Shown: positions 36,344-44,812 of the stretch, one piece after another
How positions within the stretch are numbered: the first letter of the stretch is position 1
Layout of the letters: each line of letters starts with the position of its first letter
Assembly: GCF_026278245.1 (NCBI RefSeq)
Contig: NZ_CP111079.1
Span: forward strand, 2,482,501-2,546,500
Source of the DNA: Pontibacter kalidii
Lineage (GTDB): Bacteria > Bacteroidota > Bacteroidia > Cytophagales > Hymenobacteraceae
Direction of reading: 5' to 3'
Length of the DNA stretch: 64,000 nt
Notes under the pieces: model-generated
What the model was told of the DNA's origin: nothing
What the model saw: only the letters and a program-made list of their open reading frames with translations
The model's database searches: none
Program-made: the position numbers and the translations under genes

Positions 36344-38442
36344 TAGCCAAGTATAATCGTTATCGTTTTTGCTTCATTTATGTCGGTGGCCGGCGCAATA
36401 GACTGTTTCTTCACGCGCTTGCCCACTCCTTCCACCTCTACCTCCAGGTGCTGGTTGCCTAGTATAAACAAGGCATCCCGCAGGGTCATCCCCACCACAT
36501 CCGGCACCTTGTTCTGTAGCACCGGGTTGGCTTTAAACTCCAGCGAGCGGCGTTTTGGCGTTACCTTCACCCAATCCTCATCCGCATTGGCCGCGCGGGT
36601 GCTGATGCCGAGCGTGTTGTAGATCATCTTCAGGTCATCAAAACTACCCGCCTGCACCACCGGAAGACTCTCCTTGTCCGGCACCACACGTGCGTGCATG
36701 GGCTTGTGCATGGCCAGGTCACGGGCGTAGGCTTTGTCAGCGAGTTCCTTGAACACAGGCGCCGCCACATCACTACCGTACACGTTCACGCCTTTCGGGC
36801 TGTCGATGATCACGATGCAACTGTACTTCGGGTCATCGGCCGGAAAGTAGCCGGCAAAGGAGGTGGAGTACTCGCGCACATACCGTCCGTCCTTTACCTT
36901 TCGCGCTGTACCCGTCTTGCCCGCGATCTTGTAATCGGCACTGTGGATACTCTTGGCTGTCCCGTTCTCCACCACGCCCTCCAGCATAGTTCTGAGCTTT
37001 TTGAGCGTCTCATCAGAACATATCTTCTCGTTCAGCACGCGGGTCTCATACGACTGCACCACCTCATCCACCTTGCGGATCTCCTTCACGATGATCGGCT
37101 GTATCTTCACCCCGTTGTTTGCCACGGCATTGTAAAAAGCCAGCGTTTGCAACGGCGAGAGCTTCGTTTCGTAGCCGATAGACATGGAAGTGAGCGTGGT
37201 CCCATACCAGTTCTTGTCCTGCGGATCTTTCATATAGGGCCTGGCCTCGCCTTCCATCTGGAAACCCAGGGTACTATTCAGCCCGAACTTGTTCAGGTAA
37301 TCGACAAAAGCCTGCTGCTCATTGCCAAAATATTGCTCCATCAGCTTTGCTACGCCGATGTTAGATGATTTCTCAAACACCTGCTGCACCGTAATCTTGC
37401 CGTATCCATTGATCTTGGCGTCCGTCATGACCGTGTTTTTGATCTTGTAACGGCCATCCCCCGTGTCGATGGTGTCCGTGAGGCTCACCTCCGGGTGATG
37501 CTCAAAAAGGGCCATCATGGAGGCCAGCTTAAACGTGGAGCCCGGCTCGGTACGTCCTTGGTTCCCTACGGCGTAGTTATAATCCTCAATGTAGCCGCCT
37601 TTGGTCTTACCGAGGTTAGCCATGGCCTTGATCTCGCCGGTCTTCACCTCCATCAGGATCACGGTGCCATACTCCGCGTTGGTTTTCTCCAGGGCCTTGT
37701 ACAGCGCATTCTCCGCCACGTCCTGCAGGTTGATGTCCAGCGTGGTTTTGATGTCGTACCCGTGCTGCGGATTCACCTCGGTGCCGTCGTGGATAGGCTT
37801 GCTGCCCCCGGCGATTCGCTCAAAAAGTGCCTCGCCGTCGGTTCCAGACAGGTTCGCATTAAAGCTGTACTCCAGCCCTGCTCCGTTCTTATCCTCGTTT
37901 ATAAAGCCAATGGTACGCTCGGCTAGTATACCAAATGGCTTAAAGCGCTTCTCTACTTTCTCAAAGATCACCCCGCCCCTGTTCTTGCCCTCCCGGAAGA
38001 TGGGCCAGCGCGACATCACCTTTTTATCCTGGTAACCTATCTGCCTGCTGTTCAGGCGTACATACCTTCTGCCGGAGTGCCGCGCGTTCTTAATCTTGCG
38101 GTGATAATAATCCGCCGACTTATCGCCGTAAAAGCGCGACAAAAGCATGGCCAGCGAATCTATGCCACTGTTAAATACCTCCGGCTTTGCCACCGTAGGG
38201 TCGAATGCCACACGGTAGAAAGGCAGCGACGTAGCCAATATGCTTTCGTTATCTGAAAGGATGTTTCCACGGGTGGCATGCACCGGTTTGTAAAAAATGC
38301 GGCGCTCCTTAGAGATGCTCTTCCATTTATCTCCGTCCAGAAACTGAATATGCACTACCTTATACACGATAGCGCACGCAAACAGGCAAACCAACAGGAA
38401 TACCAGCCTAACCCGGATCAGTATCGACTTCTTAATACTCAT
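36343..38442 (-). CDS. ftsI: Septal peptidoglycan transpeptidase FtsI (class B PBP, with PASTA domain)
   Basis: Cross-links septal peptidoglycan with FtsW. Residues 9-30 form the single membrane anchor, followed by a dimerisation region with ATRGNILSDN. The transpeptidase domain carries all three active-site motifs: S302-T-F-K (PGSTFK), SSN in EKSSNIGV, and KTGT in AGKTGTARK. One PASTA domain closes the 699-residue protein (VPDVVGMTLRDALFILG). Its start overlaps ftsL by 11 bases and its stop overlaps murE. Confidence 0.97.
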   Translation of the reverse strand: MSIKKSILIRVRLVFLLVCLFACAIVYKVVHIQFLDGDKWKSISKERRIFYKPVHATRGNILSDNESILATSLPFYRVAFDPTVAKPEVFNSGIDSLAMLLSRFYGDKSADYYHRKIKNARHSGRRYVRLNSRQIGYQDKKVMSRWPIFREGKNRGGVIFEKVEKRFKPFGILAERTIGFINEDKNGAGLEYSFNANLSGTDGEALFERIAGGSKPIHDGTEVNPQHGYDIKTTLDINLQDVAENALYKALEKTNAEYGTVILMEVKTGEIKAMANLGKTKGGYIEDYNYAVGNQGRTEPGSTFKLASMMALFEHHPEVSLTDTIDTGDGRYKIKNTVMTDAKINGYGKITVQQVFEKSSNIGVAKLMEQYFGNEQQAFVDYLNKFGLNSTLGFQMEGEARPYMKDPQDKNWYGTTLTSMSIGYETKLSPLQTLAFYNAVANNGVKIQPIIVKEIRKVDEVVQSYETRVLNEKICSDETLKKLRTMLEGVVENGTAKSIHSADYKIAGKTGTARKVKDGRYVREYSTSFAGYFPADDPKYSCIVIIDSPKGVNVYGSDVAAPVFKELADKAYARDLAMHKPMHARVVPDKESLPVVQAGSFDDLKMIYNTLGISTRAANADEDWVKVTPKRRSLEFKANPVLQNKVPDVVGMTLRDALFILGNQHLEVEVEGVGKRVKKQSIAPATDINEAKTITIILG

Positions 38443-38863
38443 CTGCAGGCACTATAACTTGGTATGGCGGCCGGGAGCTTTCCTCCAGACCGAGTGGCGC
38501 CACGTTTCGGGCCACCTCCGATTGCTTACTCGCCTCCATGTACTCCGACTTCAGGGTGGAGTAATCGGCCCGCAGGTCCTCCACCTCCACCTTCACCTTA
38601 TCTATCTGGCGAACCGTCTTCACGGCAAAGTGCGTATTGCCGATATATAAAAGCGTAATGCCCGTCAGAAACAGGATGCGCGGCATATACTTCAGCGGCA
38701 CCCCCTCTTCAAACAAGGCATCAACATTGGCGTACTTATCGAGCAGTGCGAACAAACTGAATCCCTTCTTCTTTGGCTTCAGCGGTTCCTCTGCCTCTGG
38801 CTTCACACGCACCGCATTTAGCTTGGGCGCGCTGTTTCTTTTTGTGAGTACATTAGAAGCCAT
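38432..38863 (-). CDS. ftsL: FtsL-like divisome protein
   Basis: A 143-residue bitopic protein in the ftsL position between rsmH and ftsI. A cytoplasmic part of about 65 residues, rich in Lys and Pro (EPLKPKKKGF), precedes one membrane helix (about residues 66-84, MPRILFLTGITLLYIG) and a coiled-coil-like stretch (VRQIDKVKVEVEDLRADYSTLKSEYMEAS). FtsL proteins are poorly conserved in sequence, so the call rests on topology and position. Similar proteins in this phylum are annotated as the FtsL-like family. Confidence 0.85.
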   Translation of the reverse strand: MASNVLTKRNSAPKLNAVRVKPEAEEPLKPKKKGFSLFALLDKYANVDALFEEGVPLKYMPRILFLTGITLLYIGNTHFAVKTVRQIDKVKVEVEDLRADYSTLKSEYMEASKQSEVARNVAPLGLEESSRPPYQVIVPADEY

Positions 38864-38891
38864 ACTTGTTTTCTTTAGCTAGCAGTTTGTG

Positions 38892-39812
38892 TTACTTTGC
38901 GTCTCGTTCCTCCCTCTTCTCAGCTACCCTTAGCTTGGCACTCCTGGAGCGGCTGTTCTGCAGCAGTTCCTCCTCTGTCGGCGTCACCGGCTTGCGATGC
39001 ACGGCCTCCAGCGGCTTTATCTCGTTCCCAAAGAGGTCTTTCTCCACCTCCCCGAAAAATTTACCCTTGGCGATGAAATTCTTCACCATCCGGTCTTCCA
39101 GCGAGTGATACGAGATCACCGAGAGCCTTCCGCCGGGACTGAGCAGCTCCGCCGCCTGCTCCAGCATCTCCTCCAACGCCTTCATCTCGTCGTTCACCTC
39201 GATGCGGAGCGCCTGGAACACTTGGGCCAGGTACTTGTTCTCCTTCCCTCTCGGGGTGCAGGAACTGATGGCCTGCTTAAACTGGGCAATCGTTTCCAGC
39301 GGCTGGCGGTTGCGCTTCTCCACCACCGTGCGGGCCAGGGTCTTGGCATTCTTCACCTCCCCATAGATCCCGAAGATGCGGTGCAGTTGCTCTTCCGAGT
39401 ATGTCTCCAGCACCTCCTGGGCAGTAATTCCCGCATCCGGGTCCATGCGCATGTCCAGCGGACCGTCGAAGCGGGTAGAGAAACCGCGCTCCGGCACATC
39501 GAACTGGTGCGACGAAACCCCCAGGTCGGCCAGAATCCCATCCACCTTCTTCACGCTATACAAGCGCAGGTACTTCTTCAGGTCGCGGAAGTTGGCGCGC
39601 ACGAACTGAAAGTTCGGCCCCTCCAGCTTCTTCGACTGTTCCTGCGCGTCGGCGTCCTGGTCAAAACTATAGAGCTTGCCTGCTGTAAGCTCCTTTAGGA
39701 TGCGCGCCGAGTGACCTCCGCCGCCAAACGTCACATCCACATATATTCCGTCCGGCTTGATGGCCAGCGCCTCTACCGACTCTTCCAGTAATACTGGGCG
39801 ATGATACTCCAT
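38892..39812 (-). CDS. rsmH: 16S rRNA (cytosine(1402)-N(4))-methyltransferase
   Basis: SAM-dependent methylation of C1402 in 16S rRNA. Seen: YHRPVLLEESVEAL, GIYVDVTFGGGGHSARIL (SAM motif I), FDQDADAQ, VDGILADLGVSSHQFD, GFSTRFDGPLDMRMD, and the C-terminal ISYHSLEDRMVKNFI. At 306 residues it matches the family. Start and mraZ stop overlap as TAATG, the standard mraZ-rsmH coupling. Confidence 0.97.
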   Translation of the reverse strand: MEYHRPVLLEESVEALAIKPDGIYVDVTFGGGGHSARILKELTAGKLYSFDQDADAQEQSKKLEGPNFQFVRANFRDLKKYLRLYSVKKVDGILADLGVSSHQFDVPERGFSTRFDGPLDMRMDPDAGITAQEVLETYSEEQLHRIFGIYGEVKNAKTLARTVVEKRNRQPLETIAQFKQAISSCTPRGKENKYLAQVFQALRIEVNDEMKALEEMLEQAAELLSPGGRLSVISYHSLEDRMVKNFIAKGKFFGEVEKDLFGNEIKPLEAVHRKPVTPTEEELLQNSRSRSAKLRVAEKREERDAK

Positions 39813-40279
39813 TACACAAGTGGCTCTTCAGCCGGTTTATCCCCCAAAAACTTCTGGGCGAGCTGCGAGAAATTCTGCTGATCTTTAATCAGGAACTCCT
39901 CATACTTATCTGGGTTCCAAATCTCCACACGGTTACCCAAACCTACCACAATCGCCTCTTTCTCCAGCTCCGCAAAGCGTGACATGGTCTTGGGCACAAT
40001 AAAGCGCCCCGCGCCGTCCAGCTCAATCTCGGTGTTACCCCGGAAGAAATTCCGCTGGAAATGGCGGTATTCCTCGTTGAACTCGTTCAAGCCGGCCACC
40101 TTATCGTAAATCACCTTCCACTCCGCCTTCGGGTATAGCACCAGGCAAGGCTCAAACCCCCTCATCAGCACCACATGATTGCCAGACGCCTCCGGCAGGT
40201 TGGCTTTTATCTTTGCAGGTAAAACCAACCTTCCCTTCGGATCAATCTTGCACTCATATTCGCCAGAAAGGAAGTTCAT
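39812..40279 (-). CDS. mraZ: Transcriptional regulator MraZ
   Basis: AbrB-fold DNA-binding regulator of the dcw cluster. The ATG at 40279 gives 155 residues starting MNFLSGEYECKIDPKGRLVLPAK, matching the family start; the upstream extension would cross the promoter. Two SpoVT/AbrB-like half domains are visible, each with the DxxGR core: first KIDPKGRLVLP, second ELDGAGRFIVPK. First gene of the operon; three phased MraZ-box-like repeats sit in its own promoter, consistent with autoregulation. Confidence 0.96.
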   Translation of the reverse strand: MNFLSGEYECKIDPKGRLVLPAKIKANLPEASGNHVVLMRGFEPCLVLYPKAEWKVIYDKVAGLNEFNEEYRHFQRNFFRGNTEIELDGAGRFIVPKTMSRFAELEKEAIVVGLGNRVEIWNPDKYEEFLIKDQQNFSQLAQKFLGDKPAEEPLV

Positions 40280-40319
40280 AGGCTTATGGTGATTTAGTCC
40301 GTATAGACTTTGGACTATA

Positions 40320-40349
40320 CAAATGTAGCCAATCAGCAAAATTTAGCAA
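40320..40349 (-). promoter_or_regulatory. Promoter of the dcw operon
   Basis: On the minus strand TTG, a 19-bp spacer and TACATTTG match the Bacteroidota consensus. The -7 box ends about 40 bp before the mraZ start. The -33 element touches the first MraZ-box-like repeat. Confidence 0.75.
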
Positions 40350-40376
40350 CCACAATCTACCACTTTTTACCACTTT
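40350..40376 (-). promoter_or_regulatory. Three MraZ-box-like direct repeats, 10-bp phase
   Basis: On the minus strand AAAGTGG, AAAGTGG and ATTGTGG start exactly 10 bp apart (plus-strand CCAC at 40350, 40360 and 40370). MraZ operators described in other bacteria are short direct repeats with a TGG-type core and the same 10-bp period, just upstream of mraZ. Confidence 0.7.
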
Positions 40377-40422
40377 GTGGATAAATTATGGTAATCCACA
40401 CCACTTATCCACATTATCCACA
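40376..40422. promoter_or_regulatory. Cluster of DnaA boxes upstream of mraZ
   Basis: Three perfect TTATCCACA boxes: 40376-40384 (minus), 40405-40413 and 40414-40422 (plus, in direct contact), plus the near match TAATCCACA at 40392-40400. Four boxes in 47 bp next to the dcw promoter. Confidence 0.75.
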
Positions 40423-40958
40423 CCACCGGCCCCTCATTTTGGGTATAACTAAATTTGCAGCGAATCAGCAAATTCCTTAAAATACGAGACGCTAAAAACA
40501 CAACATACTGATTATAAGCAGGTTAAATGACAAATATTAAACATAGACGATTTTTGATACTTATCTACTGTGAAAGTGGGGCGAAGTGGCAAAAGTGGGA
40601 GAAAGTGGAAGGGATTTAAACAAGGTGGAGCAAAGTGGCGGGAAAATCTCGACATCCGAGGACTGGATTACCCCTTCTGGAGGAGGGCTTTGATAGGGTA
40701 CTGTGACCTTGGGGTTTAGCCAGCATGAAAACCCGATGTGCAAACTCTGGGAGCGTTGCGCTTTTCATCAAAAAAGGAGCCTTTTCAGCTCCGCTTATAC
40801 TTTAATAACTCCTGTTGCGATTTACTGCTTTTGTAAAGGTGTAAGCCTACCCCTGCCCCTCCAAGGGGGGAAAACCCTTCAAGCGTAATTTGCTTCCCCT
40901 CCTCGGAGGAGTTAGGAGTGGGTTAATCGCACCTTAGGTGTTATAGTTGGATGGTATC
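40423..40958. other. Gene-free region upstream of the dcw promoter
   Basis: No credible gene. An AT-rich stretch (about 40440-40560) follows the DnaA boxes, then six AGTGG/GGTGG decamers (40571-40640), a TATACTT motif near 40797, and a copy of the long CCCCTCC palindromic repeat (about 40810-40940) that ends beside the next gene. Confidence 0.7.
40571..40640 (+). repeat. Six phased AGTGG decamers
   Basis: AGTGG at 40575, 40585, 40595 and 40605 (exact 10-bp period), then GGTGG at 40624 and AGTGG at 40634, again 10 bp apart. The core is the same as the MraZ-box-like repeats at 40350-40376 but on the opposite strand. Confidence 0.7.
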
Positions 40959-41558
40959 CTAAAATTTAAACCCTAAGTGAAGGCCTATTGAAAGAATGGG
41001 CGTGCCCTCTTTATAGTGGAAGTAGGAGATCCTGCCCCCGGCCACGCCATTGCGCAGGATGCCGAAGTCGTTCTCCAGAAAGCCGTGCAGGCCAATGTCA
41101 GAGGTTTTAATGTGGGTCACGGAGCCATCAATCGTCCCCTGCCCCTCCGGGTCAGAGTTGATTTCGGCGCGGTGGCGAAAGCTTGGGCCTGCCCCGAGGC
41201 GGAACGTAACGATCTCCGCCTGCATCACATCGAAAGCTGCATCAACGGAGCCCATGAAAAACGTGTTCTGGATGGTATAGATCTGCTTGGCGTCGTCGTA
41301 GCGCTTGGCCGACAGGAGGCCAAGGTTCAGGCCAAGCGACAGGCGCTTGCCCAGGTAGTGGCTGAAGTTGTTGCTGAACATCAGGCCCTGGCTGTCGTTT
41401 TCGGAGAGCCACACAAAGCTCACACCCGCTTTCAGGCTGGCCGGCTCTTTCCCCGCTCCCCCGTTCGTGAAGGTTTGTGCTGAGGCAGTATGCGGCTGGC
41501 TCAGCAAAAGTAAAGTTACAAGAGCAATCAGGGCTAGGGAAGCTACGCTGAATTTCAT
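40959..41558 (-). CDS. Predicted outer-membrane beta-barrel protein, unknown
   Basis: A 199-residue exported protein from the ATG at 41558. A signal peptide (FSVASLALIALVTLLLLS, cleavage near ASAQ) is followed by alternating hydrophobic and polar strands (ASLKAGVSFVWL, LSLGLNLGLLSA, FRLGAGPSFRHRAE, PILSIGLHLGFKF) ending in an aromatic C-terminal Phe, as is typical of small outer-membrane barrels. No specific family recognised. A dispersed repeat abuts its 3' end. Monocistronic. Confidence 0.75.
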   Translation of the reverse strand: MKFSVASLALIALVTLLLLSQPHTASAQTFTNGGAGKEPASLKAGVSFVWLSENDSQGLMFSNNFSHYLGKRLSLGLNLGLLSAKRYDDAKQIYTIQNTFFMGSVDAAFDVMQAEIVTFRLGAGPSFRHRAEINSDPEGQGTIDGSVTHIKTSDIGLHGFLENDFGILRNGVAGGRISYFHYKEGTPILSIGLHLGFKF

Positions 41559-41676
41559 CGGCTGGAAAGGCAAAGATTAAAACGAAAGGATGCAAGTCAC
41601 TGCAAACCCTTAGGCATACGGCTGGCTTGCCCGCGCTGTTGCACATCACGGACCTAATTATTTATACTTTCCATAC

Positions 41677-42369
41677 TTAAACTTTGGTTTTATAAAGCTG
41701 CCACCAGGGCAGGTACGGTTTGTCGTGGTGCTCGTAGTGGTAGCCGAAGAAGTAGCAGCTGGCAAAGGCCCATACATGGTTCTTGCCCTGCGTGCTGGAT
41801 TTGTGCGGATTATCCTCGGGGTGCTCTCCGCGGTGCGGCTGGAAAGTACCGAAGTAAAATAGCTGAAAAGTGGCCAGAATGGCCGGCAGCATCCAGAACA
41901 ACACCACGTTCTCGAGCGGAAAGTATAGCTTGAGCACATTAAACGTAAGGGCCATGAGCAGGAGCTGCCACCAGGTGATGTACTGCCTCAAAAAGCTCAG
42001 GTACCAGGGCCAGAACGAGCCGTGGTGGTAATCAGGGTCCTGGTCGGTGGCGACGTGACGGTGGTGCTGGTGGTGCCGCGGCAGCAGGCGCGGATACCAG
42101 TTATAGGCAAACAGAAAAGCCGTTACTGTACCGATCGCTTTGTTCAGTTCAGGCCTTCCCGGGGCCGCCACGCCGTGCATGGCATCGTGGGCCGTAATAA
42201 ACAAACCAGTGTAGAGATGCGTCTGCAGCAGGATAAAGAGGTACGTAAGCGGTGAGGCGAAATCCACGGTATAAGACGTAAGCAGGTACACCAGCAGCAG
42301 CAACCAGCTGGCAAGTATAACTGCCGCTATCAGCACACCCCGGAAATCATTCTTTCTCGCTATTGCCAT
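41677..42369 (-). CDS. crtW: Beta-carotene ketolase-like membrane desaturase
   Basis: Di-iron membrane oxygenase expected to add 4-keto groups to beta-ionone rings. The ATG at 42369 (230 residues, MAIARKNDF) is preferred over upstream codons that run into a repeat. The His motifs are HDAMHG, HHQHHRH followed by DQDPDYH, and HYEHHDKP; this set fits CrtW better than acyl desaturases. Three or four membrane helices are visible. It stands at the downstream end of the carotenoid cluster, 225 bp from ispH across a repeat-bearing spacer, so it may have its own promoter. A generic fatty-acid desaturase is the alternative. Confidence 0.82.
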   Translation of the reverse strand: MAIARKNDFRGVLIAAVILASWLLLLVYLLTSYTVDFASPLTYLFILLQTHLYTGLFITAHDAMHGVAAPGRPELNKAIGTVTAFLFAYNWYPRLLPRHHQHHRHVATDQDPDYHHGSFWPWYLSFLRQYITWWQLLLMALTFNVLKLYFPLENVVLFWMLPAILATFQLFYFGTFQPHRGEHPEDNPHKSSTQGKNHVWAFASCYFFGYHYEHHDKPYLPWWQLYKTKV

Positions 42370-42396
42370 TCTATTGCTTTTCGTATCTCTCTTACC

Positions 42397-42420
42397 GTAG
42401 CACGTATCAAGTAGCACGAC
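42397..42420. repeat. TAGCACGTATC-type dispersed repeat
   Basis: A 24-bp unit beginning GTAGCACGTATCAAG whose exact reverse complement occurs at 53615-53638. A related stretch at 42551-42590 (GATACGTGCTACTAGATACG) lies in the same spacer. Confidence 0.7.
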
Positions 42421-42594
42421 TTTTTTATGGCACATGTTTGGTGAAGCTATATTTGCCGTGTGGCGGTACCTCACATTCCTACTTGAATAGGTTGAATTTA
42501 TACTTCCGCTGCCTCTCAGGCACCCCATCCAGTTAATCTCCCTTTATCGTGATACGTGATACGTGCTACTAGATACGCATTACGCAATTCGCCC

Positions 42595-43446
42595 TTAAAG
42601 TTCATACTTCAGCAGCGCATCGCGCACCTGCTCCATCAGCCACATGGGCGTGGAGGTGGCCCCGCAAATCCCAACCAAGTCGCCGGCGCTGAACCACCCT
42701 GGCTCTAGCTGCTCTACCTTTGAGACAAAGTATGTTTCCGGGTTGGTGTCCTTGCATACCTGGTAGAGCACCTTGCCGTTGCTCGATTTGGTGCCGGACA
42801 CAAAGACCACCTTGTCATACTTGGCGGCGAACTTCCGTAGTTCCTTGTCGCGGTTTGATACCTGTCGGCAGATCGTGTCGTTGGCATTCACCTCGTACCC
42901 CTGCCCTTCCAGCCGGCTTTTTATACTATAAAAGCTGTCGGTGCTCTTGGTGGTCTGGCTGTAGAGGGTAATTTTGGGCGGAAGGTCGTACTGCAGCAGC
43001 TCCTCCATACTTTCAAACACCACTGCCTGGTTACCGGTTTGCCCCAGCAAGCCTATCACTTCGGCATGGCCATGCTTGCCATATATATAGATCTTATCGC
43101 TTTTATCGTAGGAGGTTTTGATGCGATTCTGCAACTTCAGCACCACCGGGCAGGAAGCATCTATCAAGGTCAGGTTGTTCTGCAGGGCGATCTGATAGGT
43201 TTGCGGGGGCTCTCCGTGGGCGCGAATCAGCACCGTCTCGTTTTGCAGCTGCCGTAGCTGCTCGTGGTTAATAATGCGCAGGCCCCGCTGCTGCAGGCGC
43301 TCCACCTCCACGTCGTTGTGCACGATATCGCCCAGGCAATGCAGATACCCCTGCTCATCCAGGATGTCCTCGGCCATCTGGATGGCATACACCACTCCGA
43401 AACAGAAGCCGGAGTTATCGTCGATGGTTATGCGCAGGGTACTCAT
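42595..43446 (-). CDS. ispH: 4-hydroxy-3-methylbut-2-enyl diphosphate reductase
   Basis: Last step of the MEP pathway, giving IPP and DMAPP through a [4Fe-4S] cluster. The three cluster cysteines are C15 (SGFCFGV), C99 (DASCPVV) and C193 (DTICRQVS). His residues of the diphosphate pocket lie in IVHNDVEVERL, RAHGEPP and GKHGHAEV. At 283 residues the length is normal. It lies inside the carotenoid cluster directly after crtYcd (gap 5 bp), so precursor supply and pigment synthesis may be co-transcribed. A second ispH elsewhere is possible but cannot be seen. Confidence 0.93.
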   Translation of the reverse strand: MSTLRITIDDNSGFCFGVVYAIQMAEDILDEQGYLHCLGDIVHNDVEVERLQQRGLRIINHEQLRQLQNETVLIRAHGEPPQTYQIALQNNLTLIDASCPVVLKLQNRIKTSYDKSDKIYIYGKHGHAEVIGLLGQTGNQAVVFESMEELLQYDLPPKITLYSQTTKSTDSFYSIKSRLEGQGYEVNANDTICRQVSNRDKELRKFAAKYDKVVFVSGTKSSNGKVLYQVCKDTNPETYFVSKVEQLEPGWFSAGDLVGICGATSTPMWLMEQVRDALLKYEL

Positions 43447-43451
43447 ACGTT

Positions 43452-44150
43452 CTATACAGCTACAGGGGCATATTGTTTTACGCTTTTGCGCTGCCTAAGT
43501 CCCTCATACACAGAAATAGTAAGCAAAAGCATCAACATGGAGTATAAAGTATCCTCTACAGGTATGGAAACGATGCGGAGCCCCAGGTTATAGTCGTTGT
43601 TATACCACACGATAGGCAGGTACGTGAGCACGCCGTTGACGAGCAGAAAAGGTACCAGGTGCACCAGGTAGGCCAGGTAAAAGCGGCCCAAGTAGCGCGT
43701 GCCGAAAAACTTCAGGTGCACCAGGTGCATCAGCGTGAGCAGCATGAAGGTGACGGAAGTATACAGCCTGCCCATGTGAAAGACCGCAATCAGGGGCAGC
43801 ACCAACATCAGCCCTACGGCAATACCTTTCACGTAGGGCTGCAGCAGGTCTTTGGTGATGTAGGCGTTGAGCACGTCGTAGATAAACACGCAGGCATAAG
43901 GCACCGTCAGGAAGAAGAGTACCTCCTCCAGTGGCAGGCCGAACAGGTAAATACCCGTCAGGTACTCCTCGTTAAAGCCCCAGATGCCGGCCCTGGTGAA
44001 CAGGGCATCCCATACGATAAACAACACCCCATTGGCCAGTATGGCCGGAAACAGCGCACCCCAGTCCTTGTAAAAGGCCACCTTCCTATCGAAGGACAGC
44101 AGAAAGGGGAACAGGATGGTGAAGATGTTGAGGTACAGGTAGAGGTACAT
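43452..44150 (-). CDS. crtYcd: Lycopene beta-cyclase, fused CrtYc-CrtYd type
   Basis: Integral membrane lycopene cyclase that closes beta-ionone rings. The 232-residue protein has about seven membrane helices in two homologous halves, each with the characteristic acidic motif: LPLEEVLFFL in the first half and IPVEDTLYSML in the second. This is the fused form of the heterodimeric actinobacterial cyclase, as found in many Bacteroidota. It sits between ispH and a conserved hypothetical gene in the carotenoid cluster. Confidence 0.9.
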   Translation of the reverse strand: MYLYLYLNIFTILFPFLLSFDRKVAFYKDWGALFPAILANGVLFIVWDALFTRAGIWGFNEEYLTGIYLFGLPLEEVLFFLTVPYACVFIYDVLNAYITKDLLQPYVKGIAVGLMLVLPLIAVFHMGRLYTSVTFMLLTLMHLVHLKFFGTRYLGRFYLAYLVHLVPFLLVNGVLTYLPIVWYNNDYNLGLRIVSIPVEDTLYSMLMLLLTISVYEGLRQRKSVKQYAPVAV

Positions 44151-44278
44151 GTGTTAAAGTATAAAGGGAAACAACGGTAAAACTGAATTTGAATCCTGCC
44201 CAAAGGTCCTCTGCCTTTCTACAGGCATACCTTGTAGCCGCAATGCAGCATCATTCGCTCCGCTTTATACTTTCGGGG

Positions 44279-44812
44279 TTAGATACTGATACGCCGCAGC
44301 TCCCTTTTCTCGGCTTCGGTGCAATGGTCTTTGGTAAGCAGGAAGTCGCGCATGGTGCGGGCAAATTCCGCAGATATTTCGGAGTCAGGATACGCTTTCA
44401 GACTACTGATCATCACTTTCTTATCGCTCTCCAGGTTAGGGCTCAGATTGAGGTAGCGGGGCACGTAATGCTCCACGGTAAACCTGAGAAAGCGGATTTC
44501 AGGATGATCCCTGTCCAACGCCACCGCTTCCTCAAAAATGGCGGCAGCGGTCTTTATCTGCTTCAGCTTGCTATAAGGGTTCCAGACATACTTGGCCATC
44601 ACCGCCTCGGAGGCAGCCTTGTAGGCCAGCACCACCGGGTCCTTCTCCCCATACTGGCTCATTTTCTTGTTGAAGCGCTCGGCAACGGTTTTGTCCTTGC
44701 TTGCTTCCAGGTATTCTGTTCTCAGCTCAGAGAGGTCATAGCGGGTTTCGGTATCAGCCAGCGCCACTTGTACTATAAAAAGTAAAAGTGTAAAGGGTAA
44801 AATCTTGAGCAT
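44279..44812 (-). CDS. Exported hypothetical protein in the carotenoid cluster
   Basis: A 177-residue protein with a signal peptide (LKILPFTLLLFIVQVALA, then DTETRYD). The mature part is helical (ELRTEYLEASKDKTVAERFNKK, AASEAVMAKYVWNPYSKLK, KTAAAIFEEAVALDRDHPEIR), with spacing that suggests TPR-like helix pairs. No catalytic motif is visible. Its start directly follows the crtB stop with no gap, so it is co-translated with phytoene synthase. Function unknown; it could be a periplasmic factor linked to pigment or membrane assembly, which is an inference from position only. Confidence 0.75.
   Translation of the reverse strand: MLKILPFTLLLFIVQVALADTETRYDLSELRTEYLEASKDKTVAERFNKKMSQYGEKDPVVLAYKAASEAVMAKYVWNPYSKLKQIKTAAAIFEEAVALDRDHPEIRFLRFTVEHYVPRYLNLSPNLESDKKVMISSLKAYPDSEISAEFARTMRDFLLTKDHCTEAEKRELRRISI

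Noticed and set aside
40376..40422. Definite chromosomal origin (oriC)
   Set aside because: Gene orientation to the right does not support it and GC skew cannot be computed here; kept only as a hypothesis.
40571..40640. CRISPR-like short repeats
   Set aside because: The unit is 10 bp with no spacers of 25-40 bp and no cas genes; it is a phased binding-site type array.
41558..42369. crtW as an acyl-lipid desaturase
   Set aside because: The His spacing, the DQDPDYH segment and the carotenoid neighbours favour a ketolase, though the alternative is not excluded.
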